NCBI GenBank assembly: GCA_018385135.1
Contig: JAHAWY010000054.1
Location: 1-58,536 of the forward strand
Direction of reading: 5' to 3'
Length of the DNA: 58,536 nucleotides
Source of the DNA: Oscillospiraceae bacterium
Lineage (GTDB): Bacteria; Bacillota; Clostridia; Oscillospirales; Oscillospiraceae
Shown: positions 34,408-44,035 of the stretch, one piece after another
Numbering within the stretch: the stretch's first letter is position 1
Layout of the letters: each line of letters starts with the position of its first letter
Position numbers and translations under genes: made by a program
Notes under the pieces: generated by a model
What the model was told of the DNA's origin: nothing
What the model saw: only the letters and a program-made list of their open reading frames with translations
Database searches by the model: none

Positions 34408-34436
34408 GCACGCGGCTGGCTTCTTTTTTCGCGTGC
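34408..34436 (-). promoter_or_regulatory. Hairpin in the cysteine desulfurase leader
   Basis: GCACGCG and CGCGTGC arms (34408-34414, 34430-34436) lie immediately before the ribosome-binding site of the gene. A 15-nt loop separates the arms. It could influence translation. Confidence 0.35.
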
Positions 34437-34443
34437 GGATGAT

Positions 34444-34472
34444 ATTATAACCCAAAATCAATCGGTCTACAA
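34444..34472 (-). promoter_or_regulatory. Promoter of the cysteine desulfurase gene
   Basis: Minus-strand TTGTAG (34467-34472), 17-bp spacer, TATAAT (34444-34449), lying in the 89-base gap shared with mtaB. Confidence 0.65.
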
Positions 34473-34481
34473 GGTGAAAGT

Positions 34482-35768
34482 ATGAAATACAAGGTTGCAA
34501 CACTCGGCTGCAAGGTAAATCAGGTTGAAACTCAGGCGCTTGAAGCAATGCTGCGCTCGCGCGGCTTTTCTTTGGCGCAGGAGGGGGAAGTGCCGGAGCT
34601 TATTATCATAAACACCTGCGCTGTCACTGCCGAGAGCGGGCGCAAATCGCGCCAGACGATAAGAAAGCTGATGGGAGAATACCCGGAGGCTGTGATTGCC
34701 GTTTGCGGCTGCTACAGCCAGCTTGAGCCGGAGCAGGTGCAGGCGCTTGGGGCAACTGTTGTTCACGGCAGCGGCGATAAGGCGCGTTTCGCCGAGGACA
34801 TAATCAAAGCGCTCGACGAAAAGCAGCGTATCAGCTTCAACGACGCGCCCTTTGAGCGCCGTGTCATGGAGGAGCTTTGCGGAGGCGCGGTTGACGGACG
34901 CACACGCGCCATGCTCAAAATACAGGACGGCTGCGTGAACTTTTGTACCTATTGTATCATACCATACACAAGAGGCAGGGTGCGTTCGCTGCCGCCTGAG
35001 CGCTGTGCAGCACAAGCCGCGGCACTGGCGGCTGCGGGCTATCGCGAGCTTGTGATAACGGGCATCGAGATTGCCTCCTATGGTAAGGATCTGGGAGGGG
35101 GACTTTGCCTTGCCGACGCGATTGAAGCCATAGCCGGAGAAAGCGCCGGTATGCGCCTTCGCCTTGGCTCTTTGGAGCCTACCGTCATAACGGAGGAGTT
35201 TTGCCGCCGTCTTGCCGCAACGGGCAAGCTCTGCGGGCATTTCCATCTCTCGCTGCAAAGCGGCTGCGATGAGATTCTAAAGCGCATGAACCGAAAATAC
35301 GATACAGAACGCTTTTGGCGCTCGTGCGAGCTTCTCAGGGAGTATTTTCCGGACTGCGCTCTTACCGCCGACCTCATTGTCGGCTTTCCGGGCGAAACGC
35401 CGGAGCATCACGCCGAGACGCTTGCTTTTATTGAAAAGTGCGGCTTTTCGTCCATGCATATTTTCCCCTATTCCATACGCCCCGGTACAAAGGCGGCGGA
35501 AATGGAGGGGCAGCTTACAAGCGCGGAAAAAAGCCGCCGCGCCGCCGAAGCGTCCGCCCTTGCCGAGCGCATGGAGGAGACATACCTTCACTCCTGCGTC
35601 GGCAAAAAGCTCGACGTACTTTTTGAAACTGAGCGTGAGGGAGTGTCCGTCGGTCATGCAGGAAACTACACGCAAGTGTGCGTGAGTGAGGGACTATTGC
35701 ACGGAGTTGTAAAAAGTGTCCAAATTGTTGACGTATTAGACAAAATGCTTGTAGGTTTAATTATTTGA
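34482..35768 (+). CDS. mtaB: tRNA t6A37 methylthiotransferase MtaB
   Basis: Radical SAM methylthiotransferase (428 aa) that converts t6A37 to ms2t6A in tRNAs decoding ANN codons. The N-terminal UPF0004 domain has three cluster cysteines: TLGCKVNQ, NTCAVTAESGRKSR and VCGCYSQ. The radical SAM motif is CVNFCTYCIIPYTRGRVRS (CxxxCxxC) near residue 150. The central domain has HFHLSLQSGCDEILKRMNRKY and DLIVGFPGETPEHH, and a TRAM domain ends the chain (SCVGKKLDVLFE...HAGNYTQVCV). AAGGTGAAAG precedes the ATG. Confidence 0.94.
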   Translation: MKYKVATLGCKVNQVETQALEAMLRSRGFSLAQEGEVPELIIINTCAVTAESGRKSRQTIRKLMGEYPEAVIAVCGCYSQLEPEQVQALGATVVHGSGDKARFAEDIIKALDEKQRISFNDAPFERRVMEELCGGAVDGRTRAMLKIQDGCVNFCTYCIIPYTRGRVRSLPPERCAAQAAALAAAGYRELVITGIEIASYGKDLGGGLCLADAIEAIAGESAGMRLRLGSLEPTVITEEFCRRLAATGKLCGHFHLSLQSGCDEILKRMNRKYDTERFWRSCELLREYFPDCALTADLIVGFPGETPEHHAETLAFIEKCGFSSMHIFPYSIRPGTKAAEMEGQLTSAEKSRRAAEASALAERMEETYLHSCVGKKLDVLFETEREGVSVGHAGNYTQVCVSEGLLHGVVKSVQIVDVLDKMLVGLII

Positions 35769-35793
35769 CTTTAAGGAATTAAAGGACTATAAT
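35765..35793 (+). promoter_or_regulatory. Promoter of serC-serA, overlapping the mtaB stop
   Basis: TTGACT (35765-35770), 17-bp spacer, TATAAT (35788-35793). The -35 box contains the mtaB stop codon. The leader of about 95 bases shows no T-box or riboswitch fold that I can recognise. Confidence 0.8.
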
Positions 35794-35895
35794 CTCGTTA
35801 TACATTTCACAAAAATGAGTGCGATTACGGGCAATTTGATTGCTTTTTGGCTCAATTGTGAACTGAAACATATAAGAAAACAAGGAGGCGCAACT

Positions 35896-36990
35896 ATGAA
35901 AAGAGAGGAAGTTTTCAATTTCTCAGCAGGTCCGTCCGTTCTGCCCGTTGAGGTTCTTGAAACAGCCGGAAAGGAAATTCTCAACTACGGTGGCAGCGGT
36001 ATGTCCGTTATGGAGATGAGTCATCGAAGTAAGGTCTTTCAGGAAATCTTCGACAGTACCAAGGCAAAGCTGAAAGCTGCGCTCTCTGTGCCCGATACAC
36101 ACGAGGTCTTATTTTTGCAGGGCGGCGCATCCTTGCAGTTTTCCATGATACCCATGAACCTTATGGGTGAGCTAGGGACAGGTAAGGCAGACTACGCGGT
36201 TACAGGAAACTTTTCTTCCACCGCTGCCAAGGAGGGCAAAAAATACGGCACGGTTAACATTGCCGCAAGCTCTGAGGATAGGGGACACACCTATATTCCT
36301 GCTCAGCAGGAGCTGAAGCTTGACCCCGACGCGAAGTATTTCTATTACTGCGCGAACAACACCATTTACGGCACCGAGTGGAAGTATGTTCCCGAGACAG
36401 GCAGCGTTCCCATCTGCTGCGATATGTCCTCAAACATCCTTTCCATGCCCATAGACATTTCAAAATACGGCATTATTTTTGCGGGTGCGCAAAAGAACAT
36501 GGCTCCGGCGGGTCTTACCGTTGTGATCATCGACAAGAGCCTTGCCGGTCATGAAATGTCCTGCACCCCACTTATGATGAGCTATCAGCGCATGATAGAC
36601 AAAGACTCGATGTTCAATACCCCGCCGTGCTGGAATATTTATATACTCGGTCTGGTTTTAGACTGGCTTGAAAAGCAGGGCGGCGTTGCGGGTATGCAGA
36701 AGATCAAGCACGAAAAGGCGCAGCTTCTGTATGATTATCTTGACAACAGCAAGCTGTTTAAGGCCTGCGCTGAAAAGGAAGCGCGCAGTGATATGAACGT
36801 AACCTTCCGTACCGGCAGCGACGAGATGGACGCTGAGTTTTGCAAAGGCGCGTCCGCGCGCGGCTTTACCAACGTCAAGGGTCATCGCGCCGTCGGCGGC
36901 ATGAGAGCATCCATCTATAACGCCCAGCCCATTGAGGGCGTAAGGGCGCTTGTTGATTACATGAAGGAGTTTGAGGTTGCTCATGTATAA
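35896..36990 (+). CDS. serC: Phosphoserine aminotransferase
   Basis: PLP aminotransferase (364 aa) converting 3-phosphohydroxypyruvate to phosphoserine. Start ATG 35896 follows AAGGAGG by 7 bases and gives EVFNFSAGPSVLPVEVLE. Signatures: GMSVMEMSHRSKVFQEI, FLQGGASLQFSMIPMNL, CANNTIYGTEW, CDMSSNILSMPIDISKYG, the PLP lysine in AGAQKNMAPAGLTVVI, and GHRAVGGMRASIYNAQ near the end. Overlaps serA by 8 bases. Confidence 0.97.
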   Translation: MKREEVFNFSAGPSVLPVEVLETAGKEILNYGGSGMSVMEMSHRSKVFQEIFDSTKAKLKAALSVPDTHEVLFLQGGASLQFSMIPMNLMGELGTGKADYAVTGNFSSTAAKEGKKYGTVNIAASSEDRGHTYIPAQQELKLDPDAKYFYYCANNTIYGTEWKYVPETGSVPICCDMSSNILSMPIDISKYGIIFAGAQKNMAPAGLTVVIIDKSLAGHEMSCTPLMMSYQRMIDKDSMFNTPPCWNIYILGLVLDWLEKQGGVAGMQKIKHEKAQLLYDYLDNSKLFKACAEKEARSDMNVTFRTGSDEMDAEFCKGASARGFTNVKGHRAVGGMRASIYNAQPIEGVRALVDYMKEFEVAHV

Positions 36991-38149
36991 TATCAAAACA
37001 CTTAACAAAATTGCCCCGACAGGGCTTGATGTTCTCCGCGAGGGAGGACTAAATATTGACGACGGCATTGAAGCGCCGGACGCTATCATGGTGCGAAGCG
37101 CGAAGATGCTGGAGATGGAGTTTGAGGATAATCTCCTTTGCATTGCAAGAGCGGGCGCGGGAACAAACAACATCCCGATTGACCGCTGCACGGAAAAGGG
37201 AATTGCCGTTTTCAATACCCCAGGCGCAAACGCCGAGGCGGTTAAGGAGCTTGTTATCTGCGCTCTGCTTATGGCATCGCGCGACGTGGTCGGCGGCGTT
37301 GAATGGGTGCGCAGCATTGCAGACAAGGGCGAGGAGATCCCCGCCATGGTGGAAAAGGGAAAGTCCAGCTTTGTTGGTCCTGAGATCGCGGGCAAGACCC
37401 TCGGCGTTGTCGGTCTCGGTGCTATCGGCGCAAAGATTGCAAACACTGCTCTGGAGCTGGGCATGAAGGTATATGGCTACGACCCCTATTTGTCGGTTGA
37501 CGCGGCGTGGAAGCTTTCGAGCCAGGTCAAGCACGCCACCGATATTGACACCATATATGCCAACTGCGACTATATCACTCTGCACGTTCCCTATATCAAG
37601 GACCAGACGCACCATATGCTCAACAAAGATGCCTTTGCAAAGATGAAAGACGGCGTTCGCATCATAAACCTAGCGCGCGGCGCTCTCGTATGCGACGAGG
37701 ATTTGCTTGAGGCGATCGACTCTACCAAGGTTGCCCGCTATGTAACCGACTTTCCGAACGAGGTAACGGCAAATGCGCCCAACATAATTCCGCTGCCGCA
37801 TCTCGGCGCGTCCACACCTGAGAGCGAGGAGAAATGCGCTATCATGGCGGCGCAGGAGGCTCTTGATTATCTGCTCAACGGCAATATCAAAAACTCCGTC
37901 AACCTTCCCGCTGTCAGCCTTGACCGTATGGGCGTTTGCCGTGTGTGCATCATCCACAAGAACGTTCCGCGTATGCTCAACCAATTCCTGGATCTTATCG
38001 GCGCTGCTGACATAAACGTCGCCCATATGATCAATAAGGCTCGCGGCGACTGGGCATACACCCTCATTGACACGGACAGTCCCGTCGGCGACGACATTCC
38101 AAAGAGCATTGCGGCACTTGCCGATGTTATTCGCGTCCGTGTCCTCTAA
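36983..38149 (+). CDS. serA: D-3-phosphoglycerate dehydrogenase
   Basis: First enzyme of serine synthesis (388 aa), oxidising 3-phosphoglycerate with NAD. Start ATG 36983 lies within the serC end and is preceded by GAGG. The substrate and NAD domains show ARAGAGTNNIPIDRCTEKGIAVFNTPGANAEAV, GKTLGVVGLGAIGAKIANTA (the NAD GxGxxG), INLARGALVCDEDLLEAI and PHLGASTPESEE. From about residue 315 an ACT domain follows (VCIIHKNVPRMLNQFLDLIGAADINVAHM), which could sense serine. It lacks the extra domain of the 525-aa type. No serB lies here. Confidence 0.96.
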   Translation: MYNIKTLNKIAPTGLDVLREGGLNIDDGIEAPDAIMVRSAKMLEMEFEDNLLCIARAGAGTNNIPIDRCTEKGIAVFNTPGANAEAVKELVICALLMASRDVVGGVEWVRSIADKGEEIPAMVEKGKSSFVGPEIAGKTLGVVGLGAIGAKIANTALELGMKVYGYDPYLSVDAAWKLSSQVKHATDIDTIYANCDYITLHVPYIKDQTHHMLNKDAFAKMKDGVRIINLARGALVCDEDLLEAIDSTKVARYVTDFPNEVTANAPNIIPLPHLGASTPESEEKCAIMAAQEALDYLLNGNIKNSVNLPAVSLDRMGVCRVCIIHKNVPRMLNQFLDLIGAADINVAHMINKARGDWAYTLIDTDSPVGDDIPKSIAALADVIRVRVL

Positions 38150-38164
38150 AGCCGTATAGTTTTC

Positions 38165-38190
38165 AAAGCGTCGACTCTTGTCGGCGCTTT
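38165..38190 (+). terminator. Terminator after serA
   Basis: Stem AAAGCG-CGAC with GTCG-CGCTTT around TCTT, followed by TTTT. Confidence 0.8.
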
Positions 38191-38259
38191 TTTATTGCCG
38201 CGGTTACACTATAAAAATACAAAAAGTAACAAAATATGACAAATTCCAATAAAACCCGC

Positions 38260-38288
38260 TTGCATATGCCGCCTGTCAATGCTATAAT
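38260..38288 (+). promoter_or_regulatory. Promoter of the SLH/NlpC gene
   Basis: TTGCAT (38260-38265), 17-bp spacer, TATAAT (38283-38288), 38 bases before the start codon. Confidence 0.75.
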
Positions 38289-38325
38289 TACAGTGATTAT
38301 GTAAACAAGTGACCACGGAGGGAGC

Positions 38326-41300
38326 ATGAACAGAAGCAAACGAACGGCTATTTTGCTTATAATCGCTGTGCTGAGCGCACTTATGCTGACATCGGCAGGC
38401 TTTGCTGCGCCTTCGGCGGACTTTTCACTCGGCAACAGCGACCTTAACATATTAAACGGCGGCGTTATGCTGACAGACGGCGGCGATCTGTATTTCTCGC
38501 TTGAAGGCGGCGTGTTTGTAAAGCGCGGCGAGAAGGTAAGTCCGCTTTGCGCGGCTCAGGCGGAGAATCTTAACCTCTTTGACGGCTGCATATACTTCAC
38601 CGAGAATAACGGCATATACCGTCTGCCGGCAAGCGGGGGAGAGGCAAAGCTCATATACAGAGCCGACGGCAAGATAAAGCAGATGTATGTCGTTTCCGGC
38701 GATATTCTTTTCCTTTCCGATGGCGTGGTATATGAGTTGTCCGCGGGAAAGAAAAGGGCGCAGAGCTTACCGGCACCGGAAAATGTTCTCGGGCTGATAC
38801 CCACGGAATACGGTAATATTTATCTGACGGGTGCGCCGCTTGATTACGAGCTTTGGGCGGGCAAGGAAAAGGTGCTTGAGAGCGTCTCCTCCTGCTATAC
38901 GGACAGCGGCTGTCTCGCCGTTCAAATTGAAAGCCAAAACTACTCGACGGAGCTTTCAGCACTGTTTTCGGGTTTTAACGCAGAGCGCGATTTGCAAGCG
39001 TTCAACATCCACGGCACGGTACAGCTTATGGAGTTGCTTGCGCCTGATGATGAGAACGCCATAAGCGAGTATAACGAGAATAATGACCTTATGCTGGACT
39101 TTGCCGCTCTTTTGCACGCCGCCGGCATGGGTACGGCTACGCTGATGTCAACGCCGGAGCAGCAGAGCGAAGCTTCGCTTGAAACAGATGAGCCCGGCGA
39201 GCGGAAAGAGCCTGTTATCCCTGAGGTTTCGCAGGGACAGCAAAACATAGTAAAGCGCGCCCGCCAGCTCCATGAAATCGAGTGGACTCCTCTTGAGGAC
39301 AGATACCAGTGGGGCTACTACGGCGTATTTAAAGCGGAGACTACATACAGCGGCATACCCTACGGTCAGCCTGTAAACACCAACGGCTATGTAGGCTATG
39401 GCGTGTCGCTTGAAGGCTTTGAGCAGGCGGTTTTGGACAATACCAGCCGCTTTTACACAGGCTATTCAACATACAACAAAATCGCTCCCACCTTTTCAAC
39501 CGATTGCAGCGGCTTTGTTTCCTATGCCTGGGGAATAGCGCTTCGCAAAACCACATACACTCTGCCGCAGGTGGCGGAGCGTGTCGGAGATCAGAGCGTT
39601 TATGCGCTTCAGGTGGGTGACTGCCTGAATAAGCAGACGAGCCATGTCGTGCTGGTGTCCGACGTGAGCTACGACAGTGAGGGCAGAGTGACGGGCGTTG
39701 AAATTATGGAGCAGACGCCTGTTATTACCAAGCTCACGCGCTATGGAGAAGGCTCCAGCCGCTCGCTTGCCAGCCTCCAGTCATATTACCTCGGCGGCGG
39801 TTACGTTATTTATCGCAACCCGGAAAGAGACTTTGTTTCTTATACTCCGAGCGCAGCCGTTCCCCTTGATGACGAACAGCCGCAGGGCATGAAAAACAAA
39901 GCCCCAAAAACCAAGACAAGCGCCTTTGCGGGCGGAAAAACCGTTGCTCTGCGCGCTGATGACGCCGATGCGGTGATTTACTATACGCTCGACGGCTCTG
40001 CACCCACCACGGGAAGCACAAGATACTCTTCTCCCATAACCGTATATGATACGACCAAGCTTCGAGCCATCGCATATACAGACAAGTATTCGGACAGCAG
40101 TATTCTGGAATACACAATTAAGGTGCCGCAGTGCCGTCAGCCGACGGCGGAGGTGTCCTCCGGCATGAGCAGGGAAAGCCTTGTTGAGTCGGGTGCGAAA
40201 ATAAAGCTAAGCGCGGAGAAAGGCGCAAAAATCTATTACACCACCGACGGGAGCACGCCTACAAGCTCAAGCAGCGTTTACAGCGAACCCATAACGATTA
40301 GCCGTGACACCACGATCAAGGCTGTTGCCGAGGCGGACGGCTTCCGCCGCAGCGAGCTTATGACGGCAAGCTACACAGTGGGCGAGATATATACCGTTGA
40401 AGCCTCTGCCGATGCCGGCGGGACGATTAGCCCAAGCGGACAAAAGACCGTGCTTGAGGGTGGAAGCGTAAAATATACGATTAGCCCCAAAACAGGCTAC
40501 GAGATAAGCGATGTACTCATTGACGGCGTAAGTGCCGGCGCGCTGACGGAATATGAGTTTACGGGTGTCCGCGCAAACCATAGAATTCAGGCTCGCTTTT
40601 CGGTAAACACGCAGATACCCTTTGAGGACGTCCCCTCAGACGCATGGTATCACGACGCTGTCTCATACGCCTATTCAAGCGCGCTTTTCAGCGGAACCTC
40701 GGAGACCGCGTTTTCCCCCGAACTTACGATGACGAGAGGAATGTTCGTAACCGTTCTGGGACGAAGCGCGCAGCTTCCAAAGGAGCTTAGTACGGGAATA
40801 GGCATAGTGACCGCGAAAGGCGTAAATATCCGAGCGGGAGCTTCAACGGATACCGAAAGGGTCGGCTATGTTGAAAACAGAAACACTCCCGTGCAGGTGC
40901 TCGGTATCGAGGGCGACTGGTTTAAGATAAGCACAGGCGAGGTTACAGGCTATATCCGAAGCGACCTTATGCGAGCCTATGACGGCAGCTTTAAGGATCT
41001 GCCGGAGGGACGGTATTACAATGTCTACGCCGAGTGGGCGTATCTTACAGGCATTACAAACGGTGTGTCTGAAGATGCCTTCGCGCCGGAAAACAGCATT
41101 ACGCGCGAGCAGATGTGCGCCATGCTTTATAAATACGCGACCGCGTTCGACATTGAGCTGCCCAAGGGTGAGAGCATCACCTTTTCCGACGATGCTAGGA
41201 TAAGCTCCTACGCGCGCGAAGCGGTATATGCGCTAAACGGCGCGGGCGTGATAAACGGCATGGGCGACGGAAGCTTTTCGCCGCAGGGAACGGCAACAAG

Positions 41301-41349
41301 AGCGCAGGTGGCGCAGGTTATGATGAAGTTTATAACCGCAATTTCATAA
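38326..41349 (+). CDS. Secreted multi-domain SLH protein with NlpC/P60-like peptidase domain
   Basis: A 1007-aa cell-surface protein. Residues 1-27 are a signal peptide. Residues 30-235 form repeated short beta strands with GG/DG turns, like a small propeller of the kind found in DUF5050 proteins. An NlpC/P60-like domain covers about 320-500, with catalytic Cys394 in TDCSGFVSYAW and His440 in TSHVVLVSDV, suggesting a peptidoglycan amidase/endopeptidase. Two chitobiase-C-type repeats follow (IYYTLDGSAPTTGS near 550, IYYTTDGSTPTSSS near 635), then an InlB/Listeria-type beta repeat (GGTISPSGQKTVLEGGSV). SLH modules are at about 765-815, 890-945 and 950-1007, with an SH3b domain (GVNIRAGASTDTERVGYV) inserted at 825-885. 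The SLH modules anchor it to the wall. GGAGGG precedes the ATG. Confidence 0.88.
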   Translation: MNRSKRTAILLIIAVLSALMLTSAGFAAPSADFSLGNSDLNILNGGVMLTDGGDLYFSLEGGVFVKRGEKVSPLCAAQAENLNLFDGCIYFTENNGIYRLPASGGEAKLIYRADGKIKQMYVVSGDILFLSDGVVYELSAGKKRAQSLPAPENVLGLIPTEYGNIYLTGAPLDYELWAGKEKVLESVSSCYTDSGCLAVQIESQNYSTELSALFSGFNAERDLQAFNIHGTVQLMELLAPDDENAISEYNENNDLMLDFAALLHAAGMGTATLMSTPEQQSEASLETDEPGERKEPVIPEVSQGQQNIVKRARQLHEIEWTPLEDRYQWGYYGVFKAETTYSGIPYGQPVNTNGYVGYGVSLEGFEQAVLDNTSRFYTGYSTYNKIAPTFSTDCSGFVSYAWGIALRKTTYTLPQVAERVGDQSVYALQVGDCLNKQTSHVVLVSDVSYDSEGRVTGVEIMEQTPVITKLTRYGEGSSRSLASLQSYYLGGGYVIYRNPERDFVSYTPSAAVPLDDEQPQGMKNKAPKTKTSAFAGGKTVALRADDADAVIYYTLDGSAPTTGSTRYSSPITVYDTTKLRAIAYTDKYSDSSILEYTIKVPQCRQPTAEVSSGMSRESLVESGAKIKLSAEKGAKIYYTTDGSTPTSSSSVYSEPITISRDTTIKAVAEADGFRRSELMTASYTVGEIYTVEASADAGGTISPSGQKTVLEGGSVKYTISPKTGYEISDVLIDGVSAGALTEYEFTGVRANHRIQARFSVNTQIPFEDVPSDAWYHDAVSYAYSSALFSGTSETAFSPELTMTRGMFVTVLGRSAQLPKELSTGIGIVTAKGVNIRAGASTDTERVGYVENRNTPVQVLGIEGDWFKISTGEVTGYIRSDLMRAYDGSFKDLPEGRYYNVYAEWAYLTGITNGVSEDAFAPENSITREQMCAMLYKYATAFDIELPKGESITFSDDARISSYAREAVYALNGAGVINGMGDGSFSPQGTATRAQVAQVMMKFITAIS

Positions 41350-41355
41350 AAAGCA

Positions 41356-41398
41356 GGCAAGCCGCAGGGAGAGTTTAAGTAAGCTCCGGCGGCTTGTC
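41356..41398 (+). terminator. Terminator after the SLH protein
   Basis: GGCAAGCCGC near 41356 pairs with GCGGCTTGTC ending 41398 and is extended by GGGAG/CTCC; TTATTTTT follows. Confidence 0.75.
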
Positions 41399-41530
41399 TT
41401 ATTTTTGCGTAAAAAGAGCTATAATAGCTTTATATTTGTTAAGGTATAAAAAATTAACAAAATGTTCTTCCAATGGTTAGAAATTGTGATAGTATTAAAG
41501 CAAATCATGGCATGAGGGGATCTATCGGAA

Positions 41531-43990
41531 ATGACCTTACGCTTACCCGCAAAGAAAAAAGCAGAGCCGGAGCGCAAGCTCGAAAAAATTGAGGTAATAT
41601 GCGCCGCACCGGAAACAGGACTTACGGCTCAGCAGGCAGCCCTGCTTATGGAAAACGGCTACGGCAACACCGCCATTGAGCCGCCTACAAAAACTGTTGG
41701 ACAAATCGTTAAATCAAACCTTTTTACCTATTTTAACCTTGTTTTCTTCATACTTGCTGCCTGCATCATTGCAGTTGGCTCGTGGTATAACCTTACCTTT
41801 ATGCCCGTAGTGCTGGCGAACATCGCCATAGGCATTTTTCAGGAACTTCGTGCGAAAAAAACGCTTGATAATCTCAATATTATCAACACTCCCAAGGGAA
41901 CGGTAATACGCGACGGGCAGCAGCGCAGCGTACCCGTTGAGGAGCTTGTGCGCGACGATATCGTTGTTTTCGCAACCGGCAGCCAGATATACGCCGATGC
42001 GGTTGTTGTTTCCGGCGAGTGTCAGGTAAATGAAGCGCTGATGACAGGCGAGGCGGACGAAATCAAAAAAGCCGTCGGCGACGAGCTGATGAGCGGAAGC
42101 TTCGTTGTAAGCGGTTCTGTAAGGGCGCGGCTGACGCGCGTTGGCAGGGAATCGTATGTATCCCGTCTGACGATAGAGTCGAAAAAAAGTCAGGGCAAGA
42201 AGCAGTCTGAGATGATGCGCTCGCTCTCCAGCTTGGTAAAATGGATAGGTATTGCCCTGATTCCCATTGGCGCGGCGCTTGCATATAAGGAAATAACCAT
42301 TCTCAATCAGAGCGTGGAGGACGGCGTTGTTCACACGGTTGGAGCGCTTGTAGGAATGATTCCTGAGGGACTCTATCTCCTCACCAGCATCGCGCTGGCG
42401 GCTGCCGTTGTTCGTCTTGCCCAGCGGAAAACACTGGTGCATGACATGAACTGCATCGAAACTCTTGCGCGGGTTGACACTCTATGCGTTGACAAGACGG
42501 GTACGATCACTGAAAACAAGATGATATTAGAAGATATCTGTCTGCTCTGCGAGGACAGGTTTACAGCCGACGATATCCGTCTCATAATGTCCGACTATGT
42601 TGCCGCACTTCAGGACGATAACGACACGATGGCGGCACTGAGGAAATATTTCAAGGCTCAGGTTAACCAGACTGCAGTTGAAACGCTGCCTTTTACGTCT
42701 GTCAAAAAGTACGGCGGCGTATCCTTCCATGAGGACGAGACCTATATCCTCGGCGCACCCGATGTTATCCTCGGCGAGGACTACGACAAATACCGCGACA
42801 AAATTGATTTTTACGCAAAAAAGGGCTGCCGCGTGCTGCTGCTGTCTTTGTATGACGGTAAGCTTTCCGACGAAACGCTGACAGCGGAAAGATTTCCGCT
42901 GGCGCTGCTGCTGCTGACGAATAAGATACGCAAGAACGCACCCGAAACCTTTAAATTCTTCGCCCAGCAAGGCGTTGACATCAAGGTGATATCGGGCGAC
43001 AATGCCATGACCGTTTCGGAGGTCGCCAAGCGCGCCGGCATTGCAAACGCCGAAAAATACATTGATGCCCGCGAGCTGAAAGACGACAACGCCATTAAAA
43101 AGGCGGCAGCGGAATACACCGTGTTCGGGCGCGTAACGCCCGTGCAGAAGCGAAAGCTGGTGCGCGCGCTGAAGGCGGCGGGGCATACCGTTGCCATGAC
43201 CGGAGACGGCGTAAACGACGTTTTAGCCTTGAAGGAAGCTGACTGCGGCGTTGCAATGGCTTCCGGAAGCGAGGTCGCCTGTCAGGTGGCGCATGTTGTA
43301 CTTCTCAATTCCGATTTTTCCTCCATGCCCTCGGTGGTCATGGAGGGCAGGCGCGTTATAAACAACATAGAACGAAGCGCTTCGCTGTTTATTGTTAAAA
43401 ACATTTTCTCCTTTGTATTCGCGCTGGTTTCACTGCTGTTTTCTTTCCCGTATCCCGTGACGCCCGCGCAGCTTAGTCTTGTAAGCTCGCTTACCATCGG
43501 CGCGCCGTCGTTTGTTCTGGCGCTTGAGCCGAACAACAGTCTGGTTCAGGGCAAGTTCCTTAAAAATGTGCTTTTCCGCGCTCTGCCCGGCGGACTTACG
43601 GATATTGTTCTGGTTATCGGCGTTATGCTGTTTTACCTCTATTTCGATATGCCGCAGGAGGAGATGTCCACAATCTGTGCAATACTAGTCGGCATCGTCG
43701 GTCTTGCGGTGCTGCATAAAACCTGCAAGCCGTATAACAGCTTGAGAAAGCTGCTCATGGGAGGGATAACCGTAATATTTGCGATAGCGGTGCTGTTTTT
43801 CCGCGATTGGTTCACGCTCGTTACGCTCAACATTTCCTCCTTGCTTGTTCTGGCGGTGTTTGCCCTGCTTGCATATCCCGTTATGCGAACAATGTCAACG
43901 GGACTTGAGCATATTGGAGCGCACGCTGAAGGCGAGGGCAGAGCTAAGCCCAACCGCGGCGGAATGCATTTGGCAAATAAGAAAAAATAG
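41531..43990 (+). CDS. P-type cation-transporting ATPase (CtpE/Exp7-like)
   Basis: P-type ATPase of 819 aa. The phosphorylated Asp321 is in CVDKTGTITENKM. An actuator TGEADE-like loop (NEALMTGEADEIKK), the membrane motif GMIPEGLYLL before it, the nucleotide domain with KYGGVSF, MTGDGVNDVLALKEADCGVAMASGSEVA for the Mg site and about ten membrane helices are all visible. PEGL in place of the CPC of heavy-metal pumps points to the calcium/magnesium/manganese side; the closest recalled relatives are mycobacterial CtpE and streptococcal Exp7, which move calcium. That ion choice is inference. There is no N-terminal metal-binding domain. The C-terminus is Lys-rich and short. It stands alone. Confidence 0.88.
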   Translation: MTLRLPAKKKAEPERKLEKIEVICAAPETGLTAQQAALLMENGYGNTAIEPPTKTVGQIVKSNLFTYFNLVFFILAACIIAVGSWYNLTFMPVVLANIAIGIFQELRAKKTLDNLNIINTPKGTVIRDGQQRSVPVEELVRDDIVVFATGSQIYADAVVVSGECQVNEALMTGEADEIKKAVGDELMSGSFVVSGSVRARLTRVGRESYVSRLTIESKKSQGKKQSEMMRSLSSLVKWIGIALIPIGAALAYKEITILNQSVEDGVVHTVGALVGMIPEGLYLLTSIALAAAVVRLAQRKTLVHDMNCIETLARVDTLCVDKTGTITENKMILEDICLLCEDRFTADDIRLIMSDYVAALQDDNDTMAALRKYFKAQVNQTAVETLPFTSVKKYGGVSFHEDETYILGAPDVILGEDYDKYRDKIDFYAKKGCRVLLLSLYDGKLSDETLTAERFPLALLLLTNKIRKNAPETFKFFAQQGVDIKVISGDNAMTVSEVAKRAGIANAEKYIDARELKDDNAIKKAAAEYTVFGRVTPVQKRKLVRALKAAGHTVAMTGDGVNDVLALKEADCGVAMASGSEVACQVAHVVLLNSDFSSMPSVVMEGRRVINNIERSASLFIVKNIFSFVFALVSLLFSFPYPVTPAQLSLVSSLTIGAPSFVLALEPNNSLVQGKFLKNVLFRALPGGLTDIVLVIGVMLFYLYFDMPQEEMSTICAILVGIVGLAVLHKTCKPYNSLRKLLMGGITVIFAIAVLFFRDWFTLVTLNISSLLVLAVFALLAYPVMRTMSTGLEHIGAHAEGEGRAKPNRGGMHLANKKK

Positions 43991-44005
43991 CCCGCCGCAG
44001 AAGCG

Positions 44006-44019
44006 TCTCGATATCGAGA
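44006..44019. repeat. Perfect 14-bp palindrome after the ATPase gene
   Basis: TCTCGATATCGAGA, self-complementary, between the ATPase stop and the shared terminator. It may add to termination or be chance. Confidence 0.4.
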
Positions 44020-44035
44020 TAAAAAATGAAATAAA

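Noticed and set aside
35794..35895. T-box or serine-responsive leader before serC
   Set aside because: Too short, no T-box sequence and no terminator hairpin.
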